From Sycobia sp. Sy_11 (taxonomy: Eukaryota; Arthropoda; Insecta; Hymenoptera; Epichrysomallidae), in NCBI GenBank assembly GCA_018907035.1, contig JACCIC010000354.1, positions 62,001 to 126,000 on the forward strand: DNA of 64,000 bases. The letters run 5' to 3'. Numbering within the stretch: the first letter of the stretch is position 1; each line of letters starts with the position of its first letter. Below, one piece after another: positions 1 through 10,379 of this stretch. Below the pieces are notes generated by a model. It searched no databases. It was not told the origin of the DNA and worked only from the letters and a program-made list of their open reading frames with translations. The position numbers were made by a program, and so were the translations under genes.

Positions 1-374
1 ATCACTCTATTACTTCACTCTAATACTTTTGCCTATCTTCTTTAATTAGGCTGCTCTATGTGATTATCAGTTAGAGAAAAGTAGCTATTGCTTTTATTGA
101 CACTGCTTATTTTATGACAACTCTTTCGAACTTATGGTTAATTTTTTACTTTTACTCGATGAAATTTATGGAATTACAACAAACATAAAAATAAGAAGTA
201 AATTATATTATAGTTGGATATAGTAGATATAGTATATACAAACATAATCTATAAATTAATAACATTTGTTGTACGAGGAAAAATAAATTGTTAAAATATT
301 TAGAGAAATAGGAAGAGCGAGCGAGAGAAACAGATCGATAAATAGACTTTTATTTATAATACCTTAACGATAAA
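1..374. other. AT-rich sequence, nothing recognised
   Basis: No coding frame, repeat pair or element terminus is recognisable here. The stretch is AT-rich with short homopolymer runs, and ends where the mariner relic beginning near 375 becomes legible on the minus strand. Confidence 0.5.
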
Positions 375-840
375 ATTTATAGCCTGCTTCAAGCGGTCCA
401 GTTATTCACAGTAGATGGTAGAATTAAGCGTCTGACCATATGGGAGCATCTCATAGTGGATGATTCCCTTCCAATCCCACCAAACACACAGCAGAATCTT
501 CCTGGCCGTCAATTCCAGCTTGGACACTGTTTCGGACGGTCCACAGGCCTTGGACCACAACCGTTTTCGCTTGCTATTGTCGTATATGATCCATTTTTCG
601 TCGCCAGTCACCATCCGCTTCAAAAATGGGTCGAGTTCGTTCAGTTTCAGCACATCGCAGGCGTTGATTCGGTCCAGAAGGTTTTTGTCGTCAAATCATG
701 CTGCACCAAAACATCAAGCTTTTTTGTATCTAGCCTTCTGTAGATGGTTTAAAATGGTTTGGTGACTAACTCTCATGTTCTGGACGATGTGACGAGATGC
801 CACATGCTGGTCTAACTCGATAAATTCCATGATTGGAATT
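375..840 (-). pseudogene. Mariner transposase relic, central part (family A)
   Basis: On the minus strand this encodes the middle of a Tc1/mariner DDD transposase, which cuts and pastes the element at TA sites. The frame at 402-653 contains the first catalytic-region motif (VTGDEKWIIYDN), a WSKA stretch and the block LLCVWWDWKGIIHYE followed by LPYGQTLNS, all typical of mariner. Upstream, in other frames, are helix-turn-helix residues (VSHQTILNHL) and IMEFIELD. The N-terminus, the C-terminal third with the last two Asp motifs, and both terminal repeats are missing. The bases near 811-836 recur almost exactly near 39160-39190, so this is the same family as the internally deleted copy at 38812-39591, which retains the ends missing here. 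Frameshifts and stops make it inactive. Confidence 0.85.
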
Positions 841-3199
841 TCACTCTCCCTTAGATTGATTTTGTTTTCGGTATTTTAAGTTTATATCAGGCTTCGATGG
901 AAGTGGGTGGAACATATCCGGACTGGTAGTCGAAAATTTAGGTGAATAACTTTGAACTCGATTTTCAAATTATAACAAAAACAATTACTATATTCTTTTT
1001 CATTAAATACAATAAAAATTATAATATAAATAAAGAAACTATTTATCAATCGGGATCTCCTGGTAGATTCCCTGTAGCAAATTCCGAATTCCGGAATTTC
1101 GAGCGGCCTTCGCTTATATTCTTGATCTTTCTATTATTTCTGTATTTACGTATATTTATTGGCACGGCTCGGTTCGTTTACTTACACGAAACCGACTGTT
1201 TCGAACAATTTTTCTTCGGAACAGCACTTGTTCCTTTTTATATTCCTCTAAGGTGTGCCTTAATCAATAACATAAAAAGATCGAAATTATAATAAGAATA
1301 AATTGATTTCTTATCAAAATTATCGCTCCCAGACGTATCTATATAATAAAATTTCTGTGGTCTGTCTAGTAGAATTTTTGCCGGCGTATTATAATAATTT
1401 AATTCTGTGAAGGAGGGCGTATTTTCTCCGAATAAATTATATTCAGTCTCGATTATATTTGCTTTTATTTTTTTAACTTTTCCTTATGGTTTTTTCACAT
1501 GAAATAGAATAAAAACTCTTCTGAGCTACTATTTTTTATTATTTCTATTTTACGAATAAAGGTGTCTTCCCTTTGCCTCGAAAAAGAATCTTTCACTAGA
1601 AAAAGGAAAGAATTGATCAGTCAGAGGAGTATCGATCGAATTCGTTACTCGAGAGGTACCCTGCTTCAACGAGTACCGAAATCGAATCTTTCCTTTAAGC
1701 GATGGATCGGTCGAAGTGTGACGATTTGTTTGGTTACTCGAGAGGTATCCTTCCTCAATGAATGCCGAAAATCAACCGCGCTCTTGGCAAAAATGAATGC
1801 ACTTTTATATATTGTAAATGTACGTTAACAAAACTTGGATTGGTTAACATTTAAACTAATTTAAATTAATATTATTTCTATTGATTAATATTTAAATCAA
1901 GTATATTAATATCGATAATAAATGGTTAGTTTATTAAATTATATATTTAATTTACTCTATGTCTGTGTTTGTTTATTACCGCATGTGTATTTATATGTTT
2001 ACCATTTTCTATTTTATTTATTTATTGAGTGATTCTAAAACTAAAGTTCACTTTAGCGGCTGATGATGTTCCAAATATCTTTCATTGTTTCTGACCACTA
2101 TATTAGTTTCAGATCAGTAAATTTTCCTCATCATTATTATGCACTGCATTATTTTTAAAAATAACTAGAATTAAACCAATGTATAAAGATGATTTGTAGC
2201 AATAAAAATCTATTACCCTAATATATAATTGCAAAAACTTTGCATAAATCTATCGTCAATTTCATTTCATCCTTGGCGAAGGTCTTCAATATAGCTCTTT
2301 TATCAATAGATGACTTTATACTTCTCTGGAGTCGAACTTTCTATTTCACTCTTTGTTTATACATTATCATAATTTATAATTATTCTATAGTTTAGAGCAA
2401 GAGACTGGAAAACTTTGATATTATAAATTTCATTGTATTTAAGTCTAATTTTTCTCTAATTTTTGATGATTATGCTAATAGTTTCATTATACCAATATTA
2501 TCTGATTTAGATCAATCTAATAAATGCGTTGAAAACATTTGAAGAGACTCTGGGATAATTTCTTCCATGTATCAAGCCACTGAATTAAATAAATATAATT
2601 GTTCTGAATCTGATTGTACACAATATAAGTACACAAAAACCCTACTCGCAGAATATCAGATATATCAGATGAGGTTCATTGAGAAGAAAATTTAGTAATT
2701 TACATAATTATCTGACTGTTCCATTTCTTTGTTTAGAAGTGCATAAGTCCAGTAGGACTTCAACAGCTTCTAAGAGCAATTTCGGTAAGCTAAATTGATT
2801 TCTCCAAGTTTACAGTTGGATATTCTCACAAGCAAGTAAAATAAGTGTATTTAACAGCAGTCTAGAAGCACTCTGAAAAATCGCCTCCAGCCCGGAAGCA
2901 TGCCTTACTTATAGTTCTCAGTGTCCAAACTTGATTGCAGGTGGAAAACTAAGACATAAAAGGTCAGTCCTTATCCATAGTATTGGAACTCATATTGACA
3001 TTTCGTTGTCTGCTTCAGTAAGGCTAAACTGAATATCAGTTCCCAGGCATATAAGACTTGAAACTTACTATTATAATGTAAGTGGCGCGAACATATCCTT
3101 TATGATTCTGAACAATGAAATTCTTTAAAATAATCTAAAAAGATGATAAAATCTGATTGCTCATAAAAATCACTAGCAAATAGTTTATAAAACATTAGG
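841..3199. other. Long AT-rich intergenic stretch without recognised gene
   Basis: Short frames occur, for example 942-1292 and 1562-1828 on the plus strand. They have low-complexity or non-family-like translations and I do not accept them as genes. The only clear structure is a diverged 90-bp direct repeat at 1644-1778 (listed separately) and a short inverted repeat at 1218-1234. The portion from about 2000 to 3200 may hold strongly decayed element sequence but nothing is nameable. Confidence 0.5.
1644..1778. repeat. Two diverged copies of a 45-bp block, 90-bp period
   Basis: The block beginning TTACTCGAGAGGTA at about 1644 recurs at about 1734 with scattered substitutions, followed in each case by a related CTTCAA-GA-CCGAAA stretch. 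The spacing of 90 bp and shared flanking GGATCGGTCGA-like bases suggest an old tandem duplication. Function unknown. Confidence 0.55.
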
Positions 3200-3345
3200 C
3201 TTGATAGTCAATTTGGTTTAGAAAACTGTTACGGTCGATGGGAAACCAATTAATAGCTTAATTCATGCAATTTAGTTATTGACTTCATTGTTGATTTGTG
3301 ATACGGAGTATTGTCTTCATGAAACAACACCTTTGTATTGTTTAA
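3200..3345 (-). pseudogene. Mariner transposase fragment, catalytic region
   Basis: Read on the minus strand, a short frame gives VLFHEDNTPYHKS followed by TKLHELSY. This matches the second-Asp region of irritans-type mariner transposases (LFHQDNAP-H-S ... LHELGFEL). It contains a stop, and nothing to either side is clearly mariner. I treat it as a small decayed fragment; terminal repeats are not visible. Confidence 0.6.
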
Positions 3346-3778
3346 ATAGGGTCGTTTTTCGTGCATTAATATAAACCTAATAAATAAAGTAAGATAATAA
3401 TAATCGAAATTTAACAAATCATCGTATTTTTATTATGCGTAGAAATATTTATGGTATAAACAGAATTTTAAGGTTAACAAATTGTCATGATGGATAGTCG
3501 AAGTCGAACACAAAACACTTTTTTTTGCTCCGAAAATGAGCCTGAATGTTCATACTTTTGGCTGCGTGAACAAAAAAAATCTATTGTCCAATAAGAGTAT
3601 CTCTAAAAATATGATAGCCTCAAAACGATGAATTAATAAATATTTCTATCCGTTTTCCTCTCTTTATACAATAATATACTATACTATTATAATTGCAGTT
3701 TATATTGACTGTTCTGATTAGTAACCACTTTCATAGAATCTGCAATGAAAATTAATACAAAATAAATAAAATGATCTA

Positions 3779-4907
3779 TTCGGTGTACAAATAAGATTTC
3801 CGCGTTTTCTTTTCTTCAAAAATATGTGGTTTTATTATGAATTCATATACTTTATTCAAAGAATCGTCCAACGGAGACTTTAATGTTTTTCCATCTTTCT
3901 GGCAATTTATGAATTTCGAACCAAAAAATTTCTTGTTTTTCAAGCCTAAGAACGTATCCAGCTAATTTTCATTTCATCTAATGAACTCAAGCGTAATCCG
4001 TCTGGAATACAAAGAGGGTGAAACAGAATTTCCCATATAGTATTCTCCGAATAGTTTCTGACCGAATTCGCAACATGTAGCCAAGCGCCAACATAATGAA
4101 ATAGAGCGGACTCGTACCTGGTCTAATATTCTAGCCATTTTTCCTGTAATACTCGCTTCAAACGACAGAATTATATACGATGGTTCTTTTATGGTTTGAT
4201 CACACGAAAGCAGTTCGTAGTATATGACACACATTTGATACCACCAGAACCTCATTACACGAATATTTGTTTTCGGTGTCGATTGGGCTCGCGGGGCTTC
4301 GAATACGATTTTATGATTGTACGATTATCATAATAAATCAGTTATAATGCTATGCAAAAATGATGTACGTACGACATCCAGTTTCTAACATTTTGAATGA
4401 ATTCCAATGCTTTTAGTCGCATGTAAACGGCTTGTTTCGTGACGCCCAATGATGCAGCACTTTGTTGTTGAATTTCACCCGGATCCGAGTCCAGCAAAAC
4501 GTCTAATTTCTCATCTTCAAAACATTTCGGCTTTTCGAAGCGATCCTTGTCTCCAACTTTAAAATCATCACTTTTGAACCGGCTGAACCACTCGCGGCAC
4601 GTTGATTCACAAATACATTCCGTCTCATAAATTTCCGAAAGCAAATAATAGCACTCAGCCGTAGTTTTTCTCATATTAAAGAATAAAAGTAGCGCTTCTC
4701 GCAAATGACTTTTATTTGACAGGAAAGTTGCCATAATTTTGCTCAATCAAATAAGCGATACCGAATGAAATGCTCAAATATAATGTTACAAAGTTGTTGA
4801 CAGATACATAATCTACAAATAAAACACGTGCGGTCTGAGATTTTTGTCAGGGATCGACTAGTGACACCATCTTTTGAGAAGCGCTGGAAACTTACTTATA
4901 CACTTAA
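3779..4907 (-). mobile_element. Mariner element with both terminal repeats (family B)
   Basis: A 1.13-kb minus-strand mariner. The left end reads GGTGTACAAATAAGATTTCC and the right end, reverse-complemented, AAGTGTATAAGTAAGTTTCC: imperfect inverted repeats. Both ends abut a TA dinucleotide (3777-3778 and 4908-4909), the expected mariner target duplication. The interior holds a broken transposase. The same terminal sequence flanks the element at 57050-58330, so both belong to one family. It is slightly shorter than usual for mariner (about 1.3 kb), reflecting internal deletions. Confidence 0.85.
3855..4746 (-). pseudogene. Mariner transposase, broken (family B)
   Basis: The N-terminal frame (4342-4746, 134 codons) has the paired helix-turn-helix region of mariner: HLREALLLFFNMRKT, STCREWFSRFKSDDFKV, then FEDEKLDVLLDSDP and LGVTKQAVYMRLKAL. 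A second frame (3974-4255) holds part of the catalytic domain (MRFWWYQMCVIYYELLSCDQT). Near 3860-3930 a third frame resembles the C-terminal tail (KLPERWKN). The first Asp motif and the HDNARPH-type motif are not readable, so the copy is both frameshifted and internally deleted. The N-terminal frame begins MSKIMATFLSNKSH; the second ATG (MATF) could equally be the original start. Confidence 0.8.
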
Positions 4908-4993
4908 TATATATGCTAGTACAGGACAACCTGACTGCCTCTGTCCCCTTAAATTTAAATTTACGTTCGATCTTAGACTTTTTGAACTACTCT

Positions 4994-5334
4994 TGTGGGA
5001 ACTGCGTCCCGCACATAACTATGTAGATTGTGCCCTCTGTATATATAGGTGGGGGGAATTATGCTCGTACTCGGCGAGAGTGCTCGCGTAGCCCTTTAGT
5101 CTAATCGCAACCTCCGAAGAAGCAAAGATCGTACGCGTGCGTGTGTACTTATTCAATAAAGCTAATTTATAAGTAATCACCGCGAGCCTCGTTTTATATA
5201 TTTCCTTACCCGGTAATATATAATCCTATATTTAATTCAGTTCGCGTCCATATCCAGGTACGACTGAGCAACAGTCACGAAGTCAGTTGTAATCGCGGTA
5301 CTTATATCTTAACATAAATACTTCATATCTGACA
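4994..5334 (+). repeat. 5' long terminal repeat of the Gypsy-type element
   Basis: The LTR begins TGTGGGAACTGCG and is followed over about 230 bp by sequence shared with 13798-14028, including the block ATTCAATAAAGCTAATTTAT with an AATAAA polyadenylation signal. I place the 3' end at CTGACA (5334) because it is followed by TTGGTGACCC, a plausible tRNA primer-binding site starting TGG. That boundary is inferred, since the 3' LTR copy is truncated before it. A short TATATATA near 5040 could be the core promoter. Confidence 0.65.
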
Positions 5335-5348
5335 TTGGTGACCCATCG
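5335..5348 (+). promoter_or_regulatory. Candidate primer-binding site
   Basis: TTGGTGACCC immediately follows the proposed 5' LTR end (CTGACA). A TGG start one base inside the LTR boundary is typical for tRNA-primed LTR elements. Which tRNA would match cannot be decided by eye. Confidence 0.4.
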
Positions 5349-6952
5349 TTTTTCTGAACTCGCTTAAAATTCTGATTGGGACACATTCGGTTAGCCGGAA
5401 ACTTTTCCGTGAATTTTCGACTTTTATGTATGCATAGTAAATTGTGGAAAAATTGTTTTATATAGTTATGGTGCATCGCGATAACATAGTGTGTGCGCGA
5501 TACTAAATACTTTTCCGCCACATTAAATATAGTGCGCTTTGGAAACTGACAACTTTCTTTTCCTTTGGCTCACTCCCAACACGGAAAGAAAGAGACAGAG
5601 AGAGAAAGAGAAAAATCGTTACAAGTCGCGTAGCCATGTGCGTGTACAGAACAAAGGCAACACAATACAGACATCGAGCGGCCCTATAAACCGCGTAGAC
5701 TTATAAATATCGCCGTGCGCTGTTTACGTCGATAATTTCCCGCACTGACCTTATACACCGCTCGGAAGAGAGTGAAGGGAGGAGGCGAAGAGATTTTGTG
5801 CGAGCATGTTGTACATTCAAGAATCTATCTTCTTTCCTAAAAATTTTTAGAAGGCTGCTTGCAGTGAAATCCAGTTGTAAGTGTAAGATAAATTCTAAAA
5901 ACTCTATTCATTAGCTAAACCGGTGTTTTATACAGAATACGTGGACCGCGTTTTCTGCTACAAGGAAGCTTCCTTCAGAGAAGGGGAGGTACTTCTACAA
6001 ATCAACAACAAAGCTGAGCAATTACAAGTATTCGATAGAACGGCCAGCAACGCCGCACTTCGGCACAAGCAGCGCGTTGACAACATCTGCCGTTCAGTTT
6101 GCGGATTATCATAAGAAGCGAACAAATTATTGAGAATTTATTTAATTATCTAGTAAATGAAATAAAGACTTGGTGGTTTTTTTCATAATTTTGGTAGCCC
6201 AGTACCGAGCCGCAGGTCTACGAAATGAATTTATGATAAAACGTAACCTGTTACATCAACAGGCAAATCAATCATTGCACTGGCATTCATCGCCTTTTCA
6301 GCCACTTCAACACCACGAAAGTAATTGAAGCACCATGCAAATTTAACAGTCCGCGTTATTCAGCTTCAACAGAAAGTTATATAGATTCTCGCGATTTGTA
6401 CTATAAAGTTTTAGAATCAATTAATTCTGGATAGAGCCCCGGCAATTAATTAGTATTCCGCGCAATAAGTTTGTGACCACGAAGAACTTATATGCATAAA
6501 ATATACCGCATGAACTACGTATAAGTTGGTCGACAATCGGCGGACGAAGGAGATCAAGTGTCGACCAGCGTACATGTTACTTAATGTGCTCCATCGGGAG
6601 GGTGTGAGCCTCCCATACCGACACTGTGTCGTATGGTTTATATTAACATGTATTCGCGGCGGTCGGTAAAGTAGGACCTTTCAATGATAAATTTACATTT
6701 CGCGAATATATTTTCCCCCTAGTTAAACACACACGTATCACATATGCAGGTAGCGTAGTATTCGGAAAGTTCCGCAAAAACAACCTTTATTAAGGTGCTT
6801 GCGTGTACCTATTAGGGAGTCTGTAGTAAATTTAGAAATTGAGAGGTTAGGGACTGTTCGCTCTCATGGGTTCCTCCGTAGTGATAGAACATTGAGGTCG
6901 GTGGAAAAAGTAATACAAAGCAAAATGAGCTTTTCCTCGACGCTTCCTTTTT
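5349..6952 (+). other. Long untranslated leader of the Gypsy-type element
   Basis: This 1.6-kb stretch lies between the primer-binding site and the first gag-like frame. It is more GC-balanced than the flanks and holds only short frames, the largest being 63 codons at 5923-6114 with no recognised similarity. The region 6540-6680 includes a GC-rich stretch with short inverted segments (GAGCCTCCCATACCGACAC and similar). It could be element leader or an additional unrecognised insertion. Confidence 0.4.
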
Positions 6953-7522
6953 GTGACAACAATAAGATGGGCCATATCCCGCCAAGGACCGATAGTAGTA
7001 GTTGTTCCAAACGAACCGGAAACAATCACGCAAGCAATGAGCATAACCACGCAAACTGTACTAAATCGGAAAGTAACTGCATTGACAAAACTGTCAGAAT
7101 GCGTTAATTCATTAAATTCGCGCCTATCGGAAATGCGGACTAATAATGCTGCAATGCAGAACCAAGTAGCTCAATTAGGCGAACTTGTACGCACCTTGGT
7201 CTTACGGCAAAGTCACTACGTCGTGGATACTGAGAACCCCCGCGTCATCGGAGACAACTATTTCGTCGCGTCAAACGACAACCCCGCGTTCGGAAACGTA
7301 ACGAATCGCGGCAGTCGCGTACGGTTCGCTCAGTTCACGCGAGTCGATGCTCAAGGATGGTTTACAGTTTTTGAACGCTTCCTAGTAGCGCATGGAATCA
7401 CGACGGATATTGAGAAATTTAAAGCGCTATCGAACCACTTATCGGGCGATCTAATAAGGTCTAATTCTACCATATTTCACTCGCTATCACCAGACGATAT
7501 GTACAACGGGTTGAAAGTAGAG

Positions 7523-8139
7523 TTAATAAATATTTTTTTATTGGTCTTACAGTCCAATCAATCCAATCTAAAAATAAAATAAAAATAAAAATAAAAAATA
7601 AAAATAAAATTAAATAAAAAAAAAATAAAAAAAAAATAAAATAAAATAAAAATTAAAAATAAAAATTAAATTAAAAATTAAATTAAAATTATAATGACAG
7701 TTAGACTGTCCTTGCTTACATTCACCCCCGTAGACTAATCTGTAAATAAAATATTAGCTGAAAAAATTCTTTGTTAGTAAAGTGCAGTCTGACTGATCCT
7801 CATCGAGATCCTCATCGGCTCCTCATCAGAGACTGATGAGGAGCCGTAGCGAGCTCGAAACGTTGGACAAGTCTTCAATTAGGTATGGGTGTTGGGGACA
7901 GTCAGACTGTACTTTACTAACAAAGAATTTTTTCAGCTAATATTTTATTTACAGATTAGTCTACGGGGGTGAATGTAAACAAGGACAACCTGACTGTCAT
8001 TATTATTTTAATTTAATTTTTATTTTTAATTTTTATTTTATTTTATTTTATTTTTTTATTTATTTTTATTTTTATTTTTATTTTATTTTTAGATTGAATT
8101 GATTGGACTGTAAGACCAATAAAAAAAATATTTATTAAT
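7523..8139. mobile_element. Fold-back pair of Penelope-like element ends
   Basis: Two copies of the PLE 3'-terminal sequence lie head to head. The left arm (7523-7815) starts TTAATAAATATTTTTTTATT and reads on the minus strand; the right arm (7833-8139) is its mirror, ending GGACTGTAAGACCAAT and AATATTTATTAA. Both arms carry the same A/T-rich AAAAT repeats, the TAGTCTACGGGGGTGA block and the CTTTACTAACAAAG block. In the centre, CGGCTCCTCATCAG and CTGATGAGGAGCCG form a perfect 14-bp hairpin stem with loop AGA. The pair splits the Gypsy gag, so it inserted after that element. Confidence 0.8.
7833..7873 (+). ncRNA. Hammerhead-ribozyme-like motif in PLE end
   Basis: The core reads CTGATGAG, then a stem II of GAGC/GCTC around CGTAGCGA, then GAAAC, then GTTGGACAA and GTC. 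Spacing and invariant bases follow the hammerhead core (CUGAUGA, GAAA, and a UH cleavage triplet, here GUC). Stem III is weaker in this copy than in the one at 26556. Stem I is not convincing. Structure is inferred from sequence only. Confidence 0.4.
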
Positions 8140-8749
8140 TTTTATATGGGCAGTCGACAAAAGTAAAATTCAATTGTTTTGAAAATAGAGTTATTATCGC
8201 AGCATACAAATTTAAATTTACAATATTCAAAGCAAAAGCTTCAACGAATATTCCGCAGACGAATTGAGGTAACCGGAAGCCCTCCGCCTACCTACAGGAA
8301 ATGTTGCATGAGGCAGGCACCTACATTCCACATGAGATCATAGTATCACTGTGGAGATCGGGCCTGCCGTAATATATACAGTATGCGATTATCAACGACG
8401 ATGATCAACAAGCATCGTCTCACGCGGATCAAGTATTCGATGTATATACTGAGGAAGGACATTCCCGCGAAGAAAGAAACAACGAGAACGTTAACGATCT
8501 AAAATGGACGCGACGTGAGATATTCACTATCGCGTATCGGGAGAACAAAACGGATTCGGGCCGAACCAATAATTCGCCACGAAAAGCACCCCGAAGCCGG
8601 AAAGAATCGCCGTCGAAGCCGAGTAAACTGCACGAAAATAATACCCAGAAATCTCCCAATAGTCAAAAGGAACCGAGATTATTCGATGGGTTCTGCAACG
8701 CGCACTAGAGATAAATTCCGTGCCACGCATCGAAGGTTAAATGGTATAA

Positions 8750-9600
8750 TCGTCCGGTACCGGTGCATTTTATCGCGCATGACTCTAGGTTCGAGCATGT
8801 GCATCTTGATATTGTGGACCCGCTGCCGAGCTATGAGGTATATCAGCACCTGCTTACCATGATGGACAGTCGCGTTCCCGTTTTATATCACGGAGATCGC
8901 GAGATTCGGTGCGCCGTTACGTATCACAACTGAGCAAGGTAGGTAGTTCGAGGCGCAACTATTTAAGGAATTGCTAGATTTTACAGGGTGTGAACGAATT
9001 TGTACGTACGCGTATCATCCCGCCGTACGATCCCGAGTGGCCATGCCTCCTGCTGACCGTACAGATGGGCCTGGGTTCTCGCATTCGTACGAGCGCAGGC
9101 GCCAGTCGGCCAGAATTCCTGTACGGGACAACGCTCCGTATCCCTGGCGCCTTTTACAGCGACCAGAGATATGAGCGCGACGACGAAATATTTTTAACCT
9201 AGTTGAAAGAATATATAAACAATGTTAGGCCGGCTCCCGTTTTATCACAACAATTTATCTCAAGGCTTTATTTTCAAAGATCTTAACGTTTACTCCCACG
9301 TCATTTTACAACGTGGGGCAAAGAAAAACCCCCTTCAACGTACACGGGGCCGCACAAGATTATAAACCGGAGTTACGACGGTAAGGACTTTATTATCGAC
9401 GTCGACGGAAATACGTGCACCAAAAACGAGTCGCGTCGGCCGCATGCACTAGCTTCCAGGACGAAATCGTGCGCTCATCGCTAACGAGCCCCTTCACCCG
9501 AACAAATACACGATTAATCGCAGACGCGCTGTTTTTCAAATGCGACGAATTACGGTTCGACACACCGAAGATGAGGTTAAATACAGCTGTAATTTCGTGA
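8750..9600 (+). pseudogene. Gypsy-type integrase remnant
   Basis: Frames in this stretch match the integrase core and C-terminal region of insect Gypsy elements. FEHVHLDIVDPLP is the first catalytic Asp region; the expected TMIDRF... appears as LLTMMDSR; then an ITT-Q-like and FKELLDFTGCERI stretch and AYHPA. A deletion removes the part carrying the catalytic Glu. The frame 8990-9202 continues with EFLYGTTLRIPGAFY and DEIFLT, and downstream frames carry the C-terminal GPHKI...YDGKDFIIDVDG stretch near 9345-9415. Several internal deletions and frame changes make it non-functional. Confidence 0.75.
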
Positions 9601-10289
9601 ATTTTCTACGCGCAACTCGCGATCGCGCCTCGCGAGGATCAGAGGACATCGAGACACTGATGTTGACCAATAATACTTACGCAACCGCAAAGATGCAGCA
9701 TGTAATTTCTAATACGACAAAATTACATACACTAGACGCGCTTGGTATTTCGCTGCCCTTCCACCTCAGCTTTGTGAAAAAAAAACAGTTTAAAGCTCCT
9801 CCAGGTCAGTTATCACTGGGACATTAACGACATGATTCTCAACCTGAGCTCGAGACGCCTGAGCAAACTGAACGTCGTAAACACAAAAAAAGAAATAAAA
9901 AGAAACAAAGGTCGCTCAATTATACTCTGTTACATATAGACATTCCCAGCCGCACCCAGCTTTTGTTTTATCGGCCGGTTGTGTTCCAAAACTCTTCATT
10001 TTTGCTAAACTTTTTTTTTAGTTGCAGATCTACACATCATTGCACTTTTGTGTGACTTGTATGGACCTCCAGTATATAGAGGGTTTCGAACCACTGTTTA
10101 TTGCATATTCTTACTCCAGACTCGTTGCTAATCAGTGTAAAGGCTGGTTAGTTCTTATTGCGGTTTCTTATTTACTGATTTGTGGACGAGTGTATAATGT
10201 CGGTCTACTTATATAAGAAAGATTATCTTTGTATATATGTTTGTATATGTTTTATTTGCAGTATATGATTATAGAGTATATATTAAATA
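9601..10289 (+). other. Post-integrase region, unrecognised
   Basis: A frame of 95 codons (9540-9827) and a basic stretch near 9860-9910 (lysine/arginine-rich) follow the integrase remnant. They could be the remains of a third, envelope-like ORF of the Gypsy element, but no signature (signal peptide, furin site, membrane anchor) is clear, so no function is assigned. 10022-10216 is a hydrophobic short frame of unknown meaning. Confidence 0.3.
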
Positions 10290-10379
10290 AATTTACCGTC
10301 AAGTCCTAATTGTCAGTTCCCTACATACCTATTCAGATTCCTCTGTAATCTCTGATTCGAGCTGACTGATTCTCTATCG

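Larger units (their letters stand above)
6953..8735 (+). pseudogene. Gypsy-type gag, interrupted
   Basis: The 209-codon frame at 6953-7582 resembles insect Gypsy gag. An N-terminal coiled-coil-like region (LNSRLSEMRTNNAAMQNQVA) is followed by the capsid-like segment DAQGWFTVFERFLVAHGI and IEKFKALSNHL, the conserved pattern in which a Trp-containing helix precedes a GI-x-x-D-x-x-KF helix. The frame is cut near 7523 by the inserted PLE ends. Gag-like residues resume after about 8230 in shifting frames (EMLHEAGTYIPHEIIVSLW, then a basic tail rich in Arg, Lys and Ser to about 8700). No Cys-His zinc knuckle is readable. The original start codon is uncertain; the ATG at 6953 is only the first in this frame. 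Confidence 0.65.

Noticed and set aside
456..765. Two plus-strand ORFs of about 100 codons
   Set aside because: They are antisense shadows of the mariner transposase relic read on the minus strand.
942..1292. 116-codon plus-strand ORF
   Set aside because: Phe/Ile/Leu-rich translation of AT-rich DNA with no recognisable pattern.
6812..7107. Overlapping ORFs on both strands before gag
   Set aside because: Alternative-frame readings of leader and gag sequence without conserved features.
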